DNA of 51,147 nucleotides from NCBI RefSeq assembly GCF_024055665.1, contig NZ_JAMXMC010000019.1, positions 1-51,147 on the forward strand, read 5' to 3'. The stretch comes from Ideonella oryzae (lineage in GTDB: Bacteria; Pseudomonadota; Gammaproteobacteria; Burkholderiales; Burkholderiaceae_C). Numbering within the stretch: the first letter of the stretch is position 1; every line of letters starts with the position of its first letter. A program made the position numbers and the translations under genes. Positions 1 to 6,627 of this stretch are shown one piece after another. The notes below the pieces were generated by a model that did no database searches, was not told the DNA's origin, and saw only the letters and a program-made list of their open reading frames with translations.

Positions 1-585
1 CTGCAAGCCCAGGCGCAGGTCACCGGGCAACTCGTTGCTGGCGTCTTCCAGCGTCTCGCCCAGCTTGGCGCGCAGCTTCTCGGGGCTTTGGGGGAAGACC
101 AGACCGAACTCGCCCAGCAGGCCGCGCAGGCGGTTGATGCAGCCGGTGCGTTCGGCCTTGTAGCCCTCGCGCAGGCGGTGCAGGCTCAGCATGCCCTGTT
201 GGGCAGCGGACTTGATGGGCACGAAGCGGGTGCGAGGGCGGCCGGCGGCTTCGCAGATGGCGGCCGCGTCGTTGGCATCGTTCTTCCCACTGCGGCCCTG
301 CACCCGGTAGGGTGTGACGAAGTGGCCGGCCATCAAGCGCGGATCCAGTCCCAGCAGGCGAAGCTCTCGGCCCAGGTGGTGGGCACCACCGCAGGCCTCC
401 ATCGCCACCATGCAGCCCGCAGGCAGCGTGGCCGCCCAGGCCAGGAACTTCTGCGGCGACATCGCCCGGGCCAACACCACGCGCTCGCTGCGGTCCACCG
501 CATGCACCTGGTAGACCTGCTTGGCCAGATCCACCCCCACACGCACGATGACACCGCACGCCGCACCTCGTGTAATCTCGCTCAT
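1..585 (-). CDS. IS110/IS1111-family transposase, N-terminal part (runs off the window)
   Basis: This is a DEDD-type recombinase that would move the insertion sequence. The 195 visible codons start at an ATG at 585-583 and stay open to the window edge. The N-terminal domain shows VGVDLAK (the first catalytic Asp in a RuvC-like fold), then MEACGGAHH, then the signature KNDANDAAAICEA followed by a basic stretch (GRPRTRFVPIKS), and a helical region with HRLREGYKAERTGCINRLRG. These match the IS1111 branch of IS110 more than IS110 itself. The C-terminal Ser-containing domain is not visible. A shine-dalgarno-like GGAAAGGGGAAG lies just upstream of the ATG. The family call is sure; the subgroup is inferred. 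Confidence 0.85.
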   Translation of the reverse strand, partial: MSEITRGAACGVIVRVGVDLAKQVYQVHAVDRSERVVLARAMSPQKFLAWAATLPAGCMVAMEACGGAHHLGRELRLLGLDPRLMAGHFVTPYRVQGRSGKNDANDAAAICEAAGRPRTRFVPIKSAAQQGMLSLHRLREGYKAERTGCINRLRGLLGEFGLVFPQSPEKLRAKLGETLEDASNELPGDLRLGLQ

Positions 586-665
586 GGACTTCCCCTTTCC
601 GATCAGATTGAACTTCCGCGAGTCAATCTTGGTACCTCGATACCGTCACAGGACTGGGGAAGTCC
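586..665. repeat. Nested inverted repeats in the leader of the IS transposase
   Basis: Three inverted repeats sit inside 80 bp. A perfect 10-bp pair has arms at 586-595 (GGACTTCCCC) and 656-665 (GGGGAAGTCC). Inside it is a 7-bp pair AGATTGA (605-611) / TCAATCT (623-629), and then GGTA/TACC around 630-643. Transcribed on the minus strand this leader would fold into a compact multi-stem RNA directly ahead of the transposase start codon. IS110-family elements use a structured noncoding RNA as target guide, but this segment is short for that and its role is unknown. Confidence 0.5.
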
Positions 666-674
666 CTTCGTATT

Positions 675-732
675 CGGTCAGGCGGACCTGTGCCAGCTAT
701 GCTGACTGGTCCGCTTACCGCGAACGTTGGGC
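675..732 (+). other. Remnant of an integron attC site (L''-L'-R', R'' missing)
   Basis: R' is GTTGGGC at 726-732, fitting GTTRRRY. Five bases upstream is L' CTTACCG (714-720). L'' is CGGTCAGG (675-682), which pairs with L' if one base is left extrahelical and one G-T wobble is allowed. The stem continues with GCGGACC (682-688) against GGTCCGC (708-714). The R'' box RYYYAAC that should lie five bases before L'' is missing; the sequence there is TCCCTTC. The site therefore looks broken by the adjoining insertion sequence. The cassette gene starts ten bases after R'. Confidence 0.6.
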
Positions 733-741
733 GTCATAGTC

Positions 742-1149
742 ATGGCCACCTCAACCATTTTGTTGATCGCTGCAATTGTCGGCACCATTGCTTGGGCCGT
801 CTTCTTTGGAGGGAAATTGCCAGTACCTTTCGGTGCGCGATCCTGCCAAGGACGAAATTGGCGCCGGTCATTCCCGAACGCATCAAAAGACGAAATTCGG
901 CAGTTTCTTTCAACTTTCACAGATTCTTTCGCATTCCAAGACCGGGAAAAATTGAAGCTCAACCCCAATGATCAACTGCTTGATATCTACCGCGCGTTGT
1001 ATCCCCACAGATGGCAGGCCGACGCGCTGGAATTTGAGACACTGAGTGAAGATCTTCAATCAAAGTACGGGGTTAATTTCAACAGTGCTTGGCGCGAAGG
1101 CTTGACGCTTGGTCAACTCTTCGAGCACGTGCAGCAGGCAAGGAAATGA
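742..1149 (+). CDS. Integron cassette gene: small membrane-anchored protein of unknown function
   Basis: A 135-residue protein occupies the body of a 505-bp cassette (727-1231). Residues 1-22 form one hydrophobic segment, so the rest is probably anchored at the inner membrane. After a basic patch (residues about 33-42, GARSCQGRNWRRSFP) comes a soluble region with PNDQLLDIYRALYP and a C-terminal LTLGQLFEHV. The last motif resembles the end of DUF1493/acyl-carrier-like proteins, but the match is weak and I do not assign a function. The ATG at 742 was chosen because the upstream in-frame codon at 727 is part of the recombination core site. GC content is clearly lower than in the rest of the window, in keeping with transfer. 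No promoter is seen. Confidence 0.75.
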   Translation: MATSTILLIAAIVGTIAWAVFFGGKLPVPFGARSCQGRNWRRSFPNASKDEIRQFLSTFTDSFAFQDREKLKLNPNDQLLDIYRALYPHRWQADALEFETLSEDLQSKYGVNFNSAWREGLTLGQLFEHVQQARK

Positions 1150-1150
1150 G

Positions 1151-1237
1151 GCCCAACCCGGCGGTCGACCTCGCTTCCTTCGGTCGCTGGACGCTGCGCG
1201 ATAAAGCCGCACAGCGCCGGTCACCTTTACGTTAAAC
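1151..1237 (+). other. Complete integron attC recombination site
   Basis: An 87-bp site directly follows the stop codon of the cassette gene. R'' is GCCCAAC (1151-1157), followed by a 5-base spacer. L'' is GGTCGACC (1163-1170) and L' is GGTCACC (1219-1225), which pair perfectly if the central C of L'' is extrahelical, the normal polarity mark of attC. A 5-base spacer and R' GTTAAAC (1231-1237) complete it. R'' is the exact complement of the core GTTGGGC at 726-732, as expected when both came from one circular cassette. The strand cut would be between 1231 and 1232. Confidence 0.85.
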
Positions 1238-1564
1238 CGCAGTGGCGACACTTTCCATCATTCGTTGGAGAGAAGACCCCATCGGCTTCACCGGCTGGGA
1301 TGCCAACGCGAAGTCCGAAACAAGGCGCCGGTTCAAACGCGCAATCGATGCGTGACCAAGGCTTCTTCGGGACCACCTCCGACAGATAAAAAATCGACAG
1401 TTGTTGATCATTGAACCCTGTCGCGGGAAATCGCCAGACCCTTGAAACTCAAGGTGCGGAGGTTTTTTCGAGTAGGTCACTTGCGCGGGACTGGAGACTA
1501 GGGGTCTGGGAAGTCTCTTTCATTCGTTATGTGTCGCCGAACTGGCTCATCTTCCAACTCAGAC
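1238..1564. other. 327 bp without a convincing gene (possible decayed second cassette)
   Basis: After the attC cut site the next cassette would start with TTAAAC at 1232-1237. I find no well-started reading frame here. A short plus-strand frame from a GTG at 1242 to a stop at 1351 has no recognisable features. A GTTATGT core-like heptamer at 1526-1532 lacks a matching stem. No closing attC with the expected GTTTAAC was found, so the cassette may be truncated or decayed. Confidence 0.4.
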
Positions 1565-1996
1565 ATGAAAAACATCTTCGCATTTCTCGGTCTCATCGCC
1601 GTTTTCACAGCTGCCAATGCTCAGGGCCTTCCAACCATCGCTGACGTCAAGGTGGTGACAGACGGCGTGATGAACAAAGTAGCCAAAGGAGACCTTGAGG
1701 GCGGCCTTAAATCCTTCAAGGAACTGACGGTCATCCCACCCGCAGAATTCGACGCGATGGTCGGCCAAGCCGCGATCCAGATGCCGCTCATCACCTCACG
1801 CTTTGGGGCCACGCTTGGACAGGAGTTCATCAAGCAGGTCACCGTTGGCGATTCACTGGCCGAGCTTGTGTACATCCACCGCTTTGACAGGCATGCGATG
1901 CGGTGGCAGTTCTATCTCTACCGCGGCAAAGACGGCTGGGTCATCAACACGTTTCGCTTTGATGATCGTTGGCCCGAACTTCTCGATCGGCAATGA
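1565..1996 (+). CDS. Hypothetical exported protein
   Basis: A 143-residue protein starts at ATG 1565 with a clear signal peptide: MKN, a hydrophobic stretch, and a cleavage site around ANA-QG near residue 20. The mature part is about 120 residues of mixed alpha/beta character ending in a Trp/Arg-rich region (YLYRGKDGWVINTFRFDDRWPEL). That is the kind of C-terminus seen in small NTF2-like or DUF4019-like periplasmic proteins, but I cannot name the family with confidence. It lies between the attC region and the DUF4124-like gene 14 bp downstream, and the two may be co-transcribed. Confidence 0.65.
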   Translation: MKNIFAFLGLIAVFTAANAQGLPTIADVKVVTDGVMNKVAKGDLEGGLKSFKELTVIPPAEFDAMVGQAAIQMPLITSRFGATLGQEFIKQVTVGDSLAELVYIHRFDRHAMRWQFYLYRGKDGWVINTFRFDDRWPELLDRQ

Positions 1997-2010
1997 CCTT
2001 GGCGCCTCGC

Positions 2011-2481
2011 ATGAACAAATGCCTGAGCTTGGCCGTCGTCGCTGGTTTCGTCAGCGCGGTAGCTTGTGCACAGGGACTTCCGCCGCCGTCCCGCGATGTC
2101 TTCCGTTGTGAGCACAACGGCCAGGTGTCCTACTCCGATCAACCTTGCCTCGCCGCCAAGAAGATTGATGTCGAACCAACGCGTGGATTGAACAAATCCA
2201 CGGGCAAGGAACGCGTGGGAGCGGATGTGCAGCGCGAGCGGTTCCATGAGGGCATGGCAGAGGCCCTCAGCCCCATCACCGGCGGCAAGGATGCGAAGCA
2301 GTTGAGCACCGACGCCAGGCGCTTCAAGCTCTCCCTCGACGCGCAGCGCGAATGCCGACGGCTCGATCAGACCATTCCGGACACTGAGCAGCGAGAGGCC
2401 TCAGCCACAGACGAAACCAGATTGCCCATCCAAAGGGCGCTCCTGGCTCAGCGCAAGCGCTTCATTGCGCTGGGGTGCTGA
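2011..2481 (+). CDS. Exported DUF4124-like protein
   Basis: A 156-residue protein starts at ATG 2011. It has a signal peptide (residues 1 to about 21, ending ACAQG) followed by a short motif VFRCEHNGQVSYSDQPC, typical of the DUF4124 domain of betaproteobacterial envelope proteins. The rest is charged and helical (residues about 60-150). Function is unknown. Its last 20 bp overlap the end of the convergent dctD-like gene. The start was picked because a longer in-frame extension would put charged sequence before the signal peptide. Confidence 0.7.
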   Translation: MNKCLSLAVVAGFVSAVACAQGLPPPSRDVFRCEHNGQVSYSDQPCLAAKKIDVEPTRGLNKSTGKERVGADVQRERFHEGMAEALSPITGGKDAKQLSTDARRFKLSLDAQRECRRLDQTIPDTEQREASATDETRLPIQRALLAQRKRFIALGC

Positions 2482-3811
2482 CCGACTGCAACCCATACTT
2501 CCTCACTTTGTCCGCCAGCGTCGTCTTGGGCACGCGCAGGGCCTGCGCGGCGCGGGTGATGCTGCCGCCGTGGCGGCCCAGGGCTTCGCGGATGAGGCTG
2601 CGTTCGAAGTCTTCCACCGTTTCGGCCAGTGAGAGCATGGTGGCCGCGGCGGGCACTTCGCCGTCGCCCAGCACTTCGCTGGGCACGCCCAGCACCAGGC
2701 AGTCGGCCACGTTGCGCAACTCGCGCACGTTGCCGGGCCAGTGGTGGGCCATCAGGGCGCGCAGCTGTGCAGCGCTCACCACCGGTTGGGGCAGGCCGTA
2801 GCGGCTGGCGGCCAGCAGCAGAAAGTGCTCCAGCAGCAGGGGAATGTCCTCGCGCCGTTCGCGCAGGGGCGGCAGGTCGATGGTGACGACGTTGAGGCGG
2901 TAGTACAGGTCGCTGCGGAAGCTGCCGTCCTGCGCCTTGTGCAGCAGGTCGTCCTTGGTGGCGGCCACCACGCGGCAGTCCACCGCCACCTGGGCGTTGG
3001 AGCCGAGGCGTTCCACCACGCGGTCTTGCAGCACGCGCAGCAGCTTGATCTGCACGCCCATGGGCATGCTTTCCAGTTCGTCCAGGAACAGGGTGCCGTG
3101 GTGGGCGTGTTCGATCTTGCCGATGCGGCGCTTGGCCGCGCCGGTGAAGGCGCCGGCCTCGTGGCCGAAGAGTTCGCTGTCCAGCAGGTTGTCGGGCAGG
3201 CCGCCGCAGTTCAGGGCCACCAGCGGGCCTTTGCGGCCAGAAAGATCGTGCAGGGCCTGGGCCACCAGTTCCTTGCCGGTGCCGGTTTCACCGCGGATGA
3301 GCACGTCCGCCCGGGCCGAGGCCACGCGGGCCACCAGCTGGCGCACCGCCACCATCTGCGGCGAGCGGCCGATGAGCCGCGCGCTGCCGCCTTCCTTGCG
3401 GGCCAGGGCTTCGCGCAGGGCCACCACTTCGAGCGTGAGGGCGCGCTTGTCCAGCGCGCGGCGCACCACCTCCACCAGCACCTCGGGCGAGAAGGGCTTG
3501 GGGATGAAGTCGTAGGCGCCGCTGCGCATGGCTTCCACGGCCAGGCTCACATCGCCATGGCCGGTGATCATGATGACGGGCAGCTCGGGTTCCAGCTCGT
3601 GGCAGTGGCGCACCAAGCTCAGGCCATCGGCGCCGGGCAGGCGCATGTCGGTCACCACCACGCCGGGGAAGCCGGCCGTCAGCCGGGGCCGCGCGGCCTC
3701 GGCCGATTCGACGGCGTCCACGGTCAGCCCGGCCAGCTGCAGGGCCTGCAGGCAGCCCAGTTGCATGGGCAGGTCGTCCTCGACCAGCAGCACGGAAAGT
3801 TCTTGGCTCAT
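2462..3811 (-). CDS. dctD: Sigma-54-dependent response regulator, DctD-like
   Basis: A 449-residue NtrC-family activator with three domains. The receiver domain (about 1-120) has the phospho-acceptor Asp in [13 protein letters not shown]. The AAA+ domain (about 145-375) shows GETGTGKE (Walker A), GAFTGA (the sigma-54 contact loop) and LFLDELE (Walker B). A Fis-type helix-turn-helix is at the C-terminus ([25 protein letters not shown]). It starts 4 bp after the histidine kinase gene and should be its partner. In known systems DctD activates C4-dicarboxylate uptake genes, but no dctA, dctP or other transporter lies in view, so the substrate is inferred from kinase similarity only. Confidence 0.85.
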   Translation of the reverse strand: MSQELSVLLVEDDLPMQLGCLQALQLAGLTVDAVESAEAARPRLTAGFPGVVVTDMRLPGADGLSLVRHCHELEPELPVIMITGHGDVSLAVEAMRSGAYDFIPKPFSPEVLVEVVRRALDKRALTLEVVALREALARKEGGSARLIGRSPQMVAVRQLVARVASARADVLIRGETGTGKELVAQALHDLSGRKGPLVALNCGGLPDNLLDSELFGHEAGAFTGAAKRRIGKIEHAHHGTLFLDELESMPMGVQIKLLRVLQDRVVERLGSNAQVAVDCRVVAATKDDLLHKAQDGSFRSDLYYRLNVVTIDLPPLRERREDIPLLLEHFLLLAASRYGLPQPVVSAAQLRALMAHHWPGNVRELRNVADCLVLGVPSEVLGDGEVPAAATMLSLAETVEDFERSLIREALGRHGGSITRAAQALRVPKTTLADKVRKYGLQSVSTPAQ

Positions 3812-3815
3812 GGGC

Positions 3816-5711
3816 TCAGGGCACGGCGTCGTGGGGCACGGGCGGCAGCCACAGGGTGAAGCAGGCACCGCCGTCGGGGTGATTGTCCGCCTCCAGTTCG
3901 CCGCCGGCCTCGCGGGCGATGTCGCGCGAGATGGCCAGGCCCAGGCCCAGGCCGCCGCCGGCCGACTTGGTGCTGAAGAAGGGTTCGAAGACGCGGTCGC
4001 GCAGGGCCGGGTCCAGGCCGGGGCCCTGGTCGCGCACGCGCAGGGCCACGCGGCCGTCCTGCGCGGCGGCGTCGATCCACAGCGCGCGCTGGGGCTGCTC
4101 GCGCATGGCGTCCAGCGCGTTGCCGATGAGGTTGATCAGCACCTGTTCCAGGCGGTTGGGGTCGCACCAGGCGGCCAGGGGGCTGTCGGCGGTGGCGTCG
4201 TGCACGGTCACCTGTTCGTTGCGGATGCGCTGGTGGTACAGGAACAGCGCGTTGTGCACCGCGGTGGCCAGGCGGGCGGCCTGCGGCTGGGCCTTGGACT
4301 TGCGGGCAAAGCCCTTGAGCGGCTCGATGATGGCGCCCATCTGCTCGGCCAGGCGGGCCATGATGGCCAGGTTGCCGCTGACCGCGTCCAGCTGGCCGCG
4401 CTGCATGAAGGCCACCGCATTGCCCGACAGGGTGCGGATGGCGCCCAGCGGCTGCGTCAGCTCGTGGGTGATGCCGGTGGCCAGCTGACCCAGCGCGGCC
4501 ATCTTGCCGGCGTGCACCAGCTCGTCCTGGGCCTCGCGCAGGGTGTGCTCGGCCTGCTCGCGTTCGCGCACTTCCTTGCGCAGGCGGGCGTTGGTTTCGC
4601 TCAAGGCCTGGGTGCGGGCGGTCACCTTCTCTTCCAGCTCGGCGTTGAGCTGCAGCTTCTGCTGCACGATGCGCCGGCGCTGGTTGACCAGCAGCATCAG
4701 CAGCAGCACGAAGCCGGCGCTGACGCCGGCCAGCAGGCTGTCCTGCGCGGCCTGCTGGCGCACCGGGCGCAGGTCGGCAAACATCAAGAGGCGCCAGTCG
4801 GTGCCGTCCAGCGTGCGGCCCAGCACCAGCATGCCGCGGCTGGCCGCGCTGCGGCCCTGGGCGCCGCTGGCCCCCAGGCCGGCGGGCAGCACGCCTTCGA
4901 CGATCTGGCTGTCCTCGTCCACCCGCAGGTCCACCTGCAGCGGAAAGCGGGTGATGCGGTGATCGCCATACAGGCGGGTGACCTGCAGGTCCACCTTGCG
5001 CTCCAGTGGCAGCTCGGCCAGCGCGGTGTAGGTCCACTCCGGGCGCGAGGACAGGATGACCACCTGGTTGGAATCGGCCAGCAGGGCCGGCGCGCCCAGC
5101 ATGCCCCAGGCCTCGTCCACCGGCTCCAGGCCGATCTTGAGCACCGCCACGCCCACCACCTTGGCGCCATCGTGGATGGGGTGGGAGACGTAGTAGCCGG
5201 GCACGCCATCACGCACGCCGATGGCGAAGTGGCGCCCCACCCGGCCGGACAGGGCCTCCAGGAAGTAGGGGCGGAAGGAGAGATCGTCGCCCACCAGGGC
5301 CGGGTCGCTGGCGGCCAGCACGATGCCGCGCTGGTCCTGCACGAAGAGCTGCATCCCGCCCAGGTGGGCGTTCAGCCGGCGCAGGTAGCTGCTGGCGGCC
5401 TGCACCCGCGCGGCGTCGCCCGGCTGGCGAAGCAGGGCCTGCACCTCGGTGCTGAGCTGCACGGTGGCGGGCATGGGCTCCAGCCGCCGCACCATGCCCT
5501 GCACGGCGGCGGCGAACAGGTCCAGCTGGTGGTTGGATTCGGCCCGCAGCTGCTCGGTGCGGCGCTGCACGCTGACGGTGAAGGCGCCCCAGCCGGCCAG
5601 CAGCATCAGGCCCAGCGCCAGCAGGGTGAGCCCCAGCGAACGGCGGCGGCGCCAGCGCAGCGGTCGGCCCTCGCCGCGGTCCGGTGCCCTTCCCTGCGCC
5701 TCAGCGGCCAT
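3816..5711 (-). CDS. dctB: Sensor histidine kinase, DctB-like
   Basis: A 631-residue membrane kinase. A transmembrane helix lies at about residues 25-45. A periplasmic double-Cache sensing region follows (about 50-300, with FVQDQRGIVLAASDP and DDLSFRPYFLEAL, typical of DctB), then a second helix (near VLLLMLLV) and a coiled coil. The HisKA domain has the phospho-acceptor His in GITHELTQPLGAI, and the C-terminal ATPase domain has an N box (NLIGNALDAM) and G boxes (DQGPGLDP, GGGLGLGLAI). The ATG at 5711 overlaps the end of the LysR gene by 11 bp, pointing to translational coupling. It pairs with the DctD-like regulator just downstream. Confidence 0.85.
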   Translation of the reverse strand: MAAEAQGRAPDRGEGRPLRWRRRRSLGLTLLALGLMLLAGWGAFTVSVQRRTEQLRAESNHQLDLFAAAVQGMVRRLEPMPATVQLSTEVQALLRQPGDAARVQAASSYLRRLNAHLGGMQLFVQDQRGIVLAASDPALVGDDLSFRPYFLEALSGRVGRHFAIGVRDGVPGYYVSHPIHDGAKVVGVAVLKIGLEPVDEAWGMLGAPALLADSNQVVILSSRPEWTYTALAELPLERKVDLQVTRLYGDHRITRFPLQVDLRVDEDSQIVEGVLPAGLGASGAQGRSAASRGMLVLGRTLDGTDWRLLMFADLRPVRQQAAQDSLLAGVSAGFVLLLMLLVNQRRRIVQQKLQLNAELEEKVTARTQALSETNARLRKEVREREQAEHTLREAQDELVHAGKMAALGQLATGITHELTQPLGAIRTLSGNAVAFMQRGQLDAVSGNLAIMARLAEQMGAIIEPLKGFARKSKAQPQAARLATAVHNALFLYHQRIRNEQVTVHDATADSPLAAWCDPNRLEQVLINLIGNALDAMREQPQRALWIDAAAQDGRVALRVRDQGPGLDPALRDRVFEPFFSTKSAGGGLGLGLAISRDIAREAGGELEADNHPDGGACFTLWLPPVPHDAVP

Positions 5712-6627
5712 CGCGGGCCTGGCTTTCCAGGAAGTCCCAGACTTCCTGGGCCACCGGCTTGGCGTGACGGCTGCCACCTGGGCGCTCGCGGTAGATGCGC
5801 ACTTCCATGGTCAGCTCGTCCTCCGGCGCGCCGGCCTGCACCAGGCGGCGGGCGCGCAGCTCCTTGCGCACCGAACTCACCGGCAGAAAGGCCAGGCCGT
5901 GGCCTTCCAGGGCCATGGCTTTCAGGCCCTCGGCCATGTCGGTTTCGTAGATGGGGTCCAGGTGGGCGGGCTGGGCGGTGCGCTTGAGCACCTGCTCCAC
6001 CAGCCGCGCCAGGTAGGCGCCCGCGGCGTAGCTGAGGAAGGGCACCGGCTGGCGTGGCGTGCCGGGCAGGCGGAACAGGGGTTCGCCCTCGGCGCCGGCC
6101 TTGGCAAAGGGCGCCAGGGTCTCGTAGCCCAGGCAGAGCATGTCGTAGCGGTCGGCGCTGAGCTGCAGCGGCTGGGTGGCGTGGTGGTAGGCGATGAGCA
6201 GGTCGCAACTGCCTTCGGTCAGGCGCAGCGCGGCGTCGTGCACGTTCAGCGCGATGAGCCGGCTCTTCAGGCCGTGGAACTGCTGCTTCAGCTCCATCAG
6301 CCAGTGCGGGAAGAAGGTGAAGGCCAGGGTGTGCGGCACCGCGAACTCGATCATGTCCTGCCCGGCCACCTGGTGGCCCCGCATCATGTTGCGGGTGGCC
6401 TGCAGCGCGCCCAGCATCTCCATGGCCTGGGCGTGGAAGGTCTCGCCCGCGGGGGTGAGCCGCGTGGGGTAGCTGGAGCGGTCCACCAGGTCGATGCCGG
6501 CCCAGGCCTCCAGCGCCTGGATGCGGCGCGAGAAAGCCGGCTGGGTGACGTGGCGCAGCTGGGCCGAGCGCGAGAAGCTGCGCGTCTCGGCCAGGCTGAT
6601 GAAGTCTTCAAGCCACTTGGTGTCCAT
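5701..6627 (-). CDS. LysR-family transcriptional regulator, HypT/YjiE-like
   Basis: A 308-residue regulator. Residues 1-60 form a winged helix-turn-helix (WLEDFISLAETRSFSRSAQL, then QPAFSRRIQALE), and the remainder is a substrate-binding domain. The N-terminal pattern resembles E. coli HypT (YjiE), a hypochlorite-responsive LysR protein, more than catabolic LysR proteins; this is a family impression, not proof. The ATG at 6627 lies 20 bp inside the end of the upstream ABC transporter gene, and its own end overlaps the start of dctB. It is therefore embedded in a minus-strand operon rather than divergent from a target gene, as LysR genes usually are. Confidence 0.8.
   Translation of the reverse strand: MDTKWLEDFISLAETRSFSRSAQLRHVTQPAFSRRIQALEAWAGIDLVDRSSYPTRLTPAGETFHAQAMEMLGALQATRNMMRGHQVAGQDMIEFAVPHTLAFTFFPHWLMELKQQFHGLKSRLIALNVHDAALRLTEGSCDLLIAYHHATQPLQLSADRYDMLCLGYETLAPFAKAGAEGEPLFRLPGTPRQPVPFLSYAAGAYLARLVEQVLKRTAQPAHLDPIYETDMAEGLKAMALEGHGLAFLPVSSVRKELRARRLVQAGAPEDELTMEVRIYRERPGGSRHAKPVAQEVWDFLESQARDGR

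Larger units (their letters stand above)
1..669 (-). mobile_element. Partial IS110/IS1111-family insertion sequence
   Basis: The element is identified by its transposase gene (1-585, minus strand), which runs off the left edge. The right boundary is inferred. From about position 675 rightwards the DNA can be folded as the stem of an integron attC site, but the R'' box that should lie at 663-669 is absent, so the junction probably lies near 660-674. IS110-family elements lack ordinary terminal inverted repeats, and one IS1111 subgroup is known to target attC sites, which fits this arrangement. The other end is outside the window, so the exact ends cannot be fixed. Confidence 0.6.

Noticed and set aside
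1232-1480. An 82-residue minus-strand frame after the attC site
   Set aside because: No RBS, no recognisable features, and its 3' end lies in the recombination site.
1501-1532. Possible third attC end (GTTATGT) with a segment similar to 651-673
   Set aside because: The core heptamer is allowed, and GGGAAGTC with CTT recurs, but no L''/L' stem or R'' box fits, so the likeness may be chance.
2741-5987. Long plus-strand open frames opposite dctD and dctB
   Set aside because: Their composition is that of antisense frames, and the minus strand encodes well-formed kinase and regulator domains.
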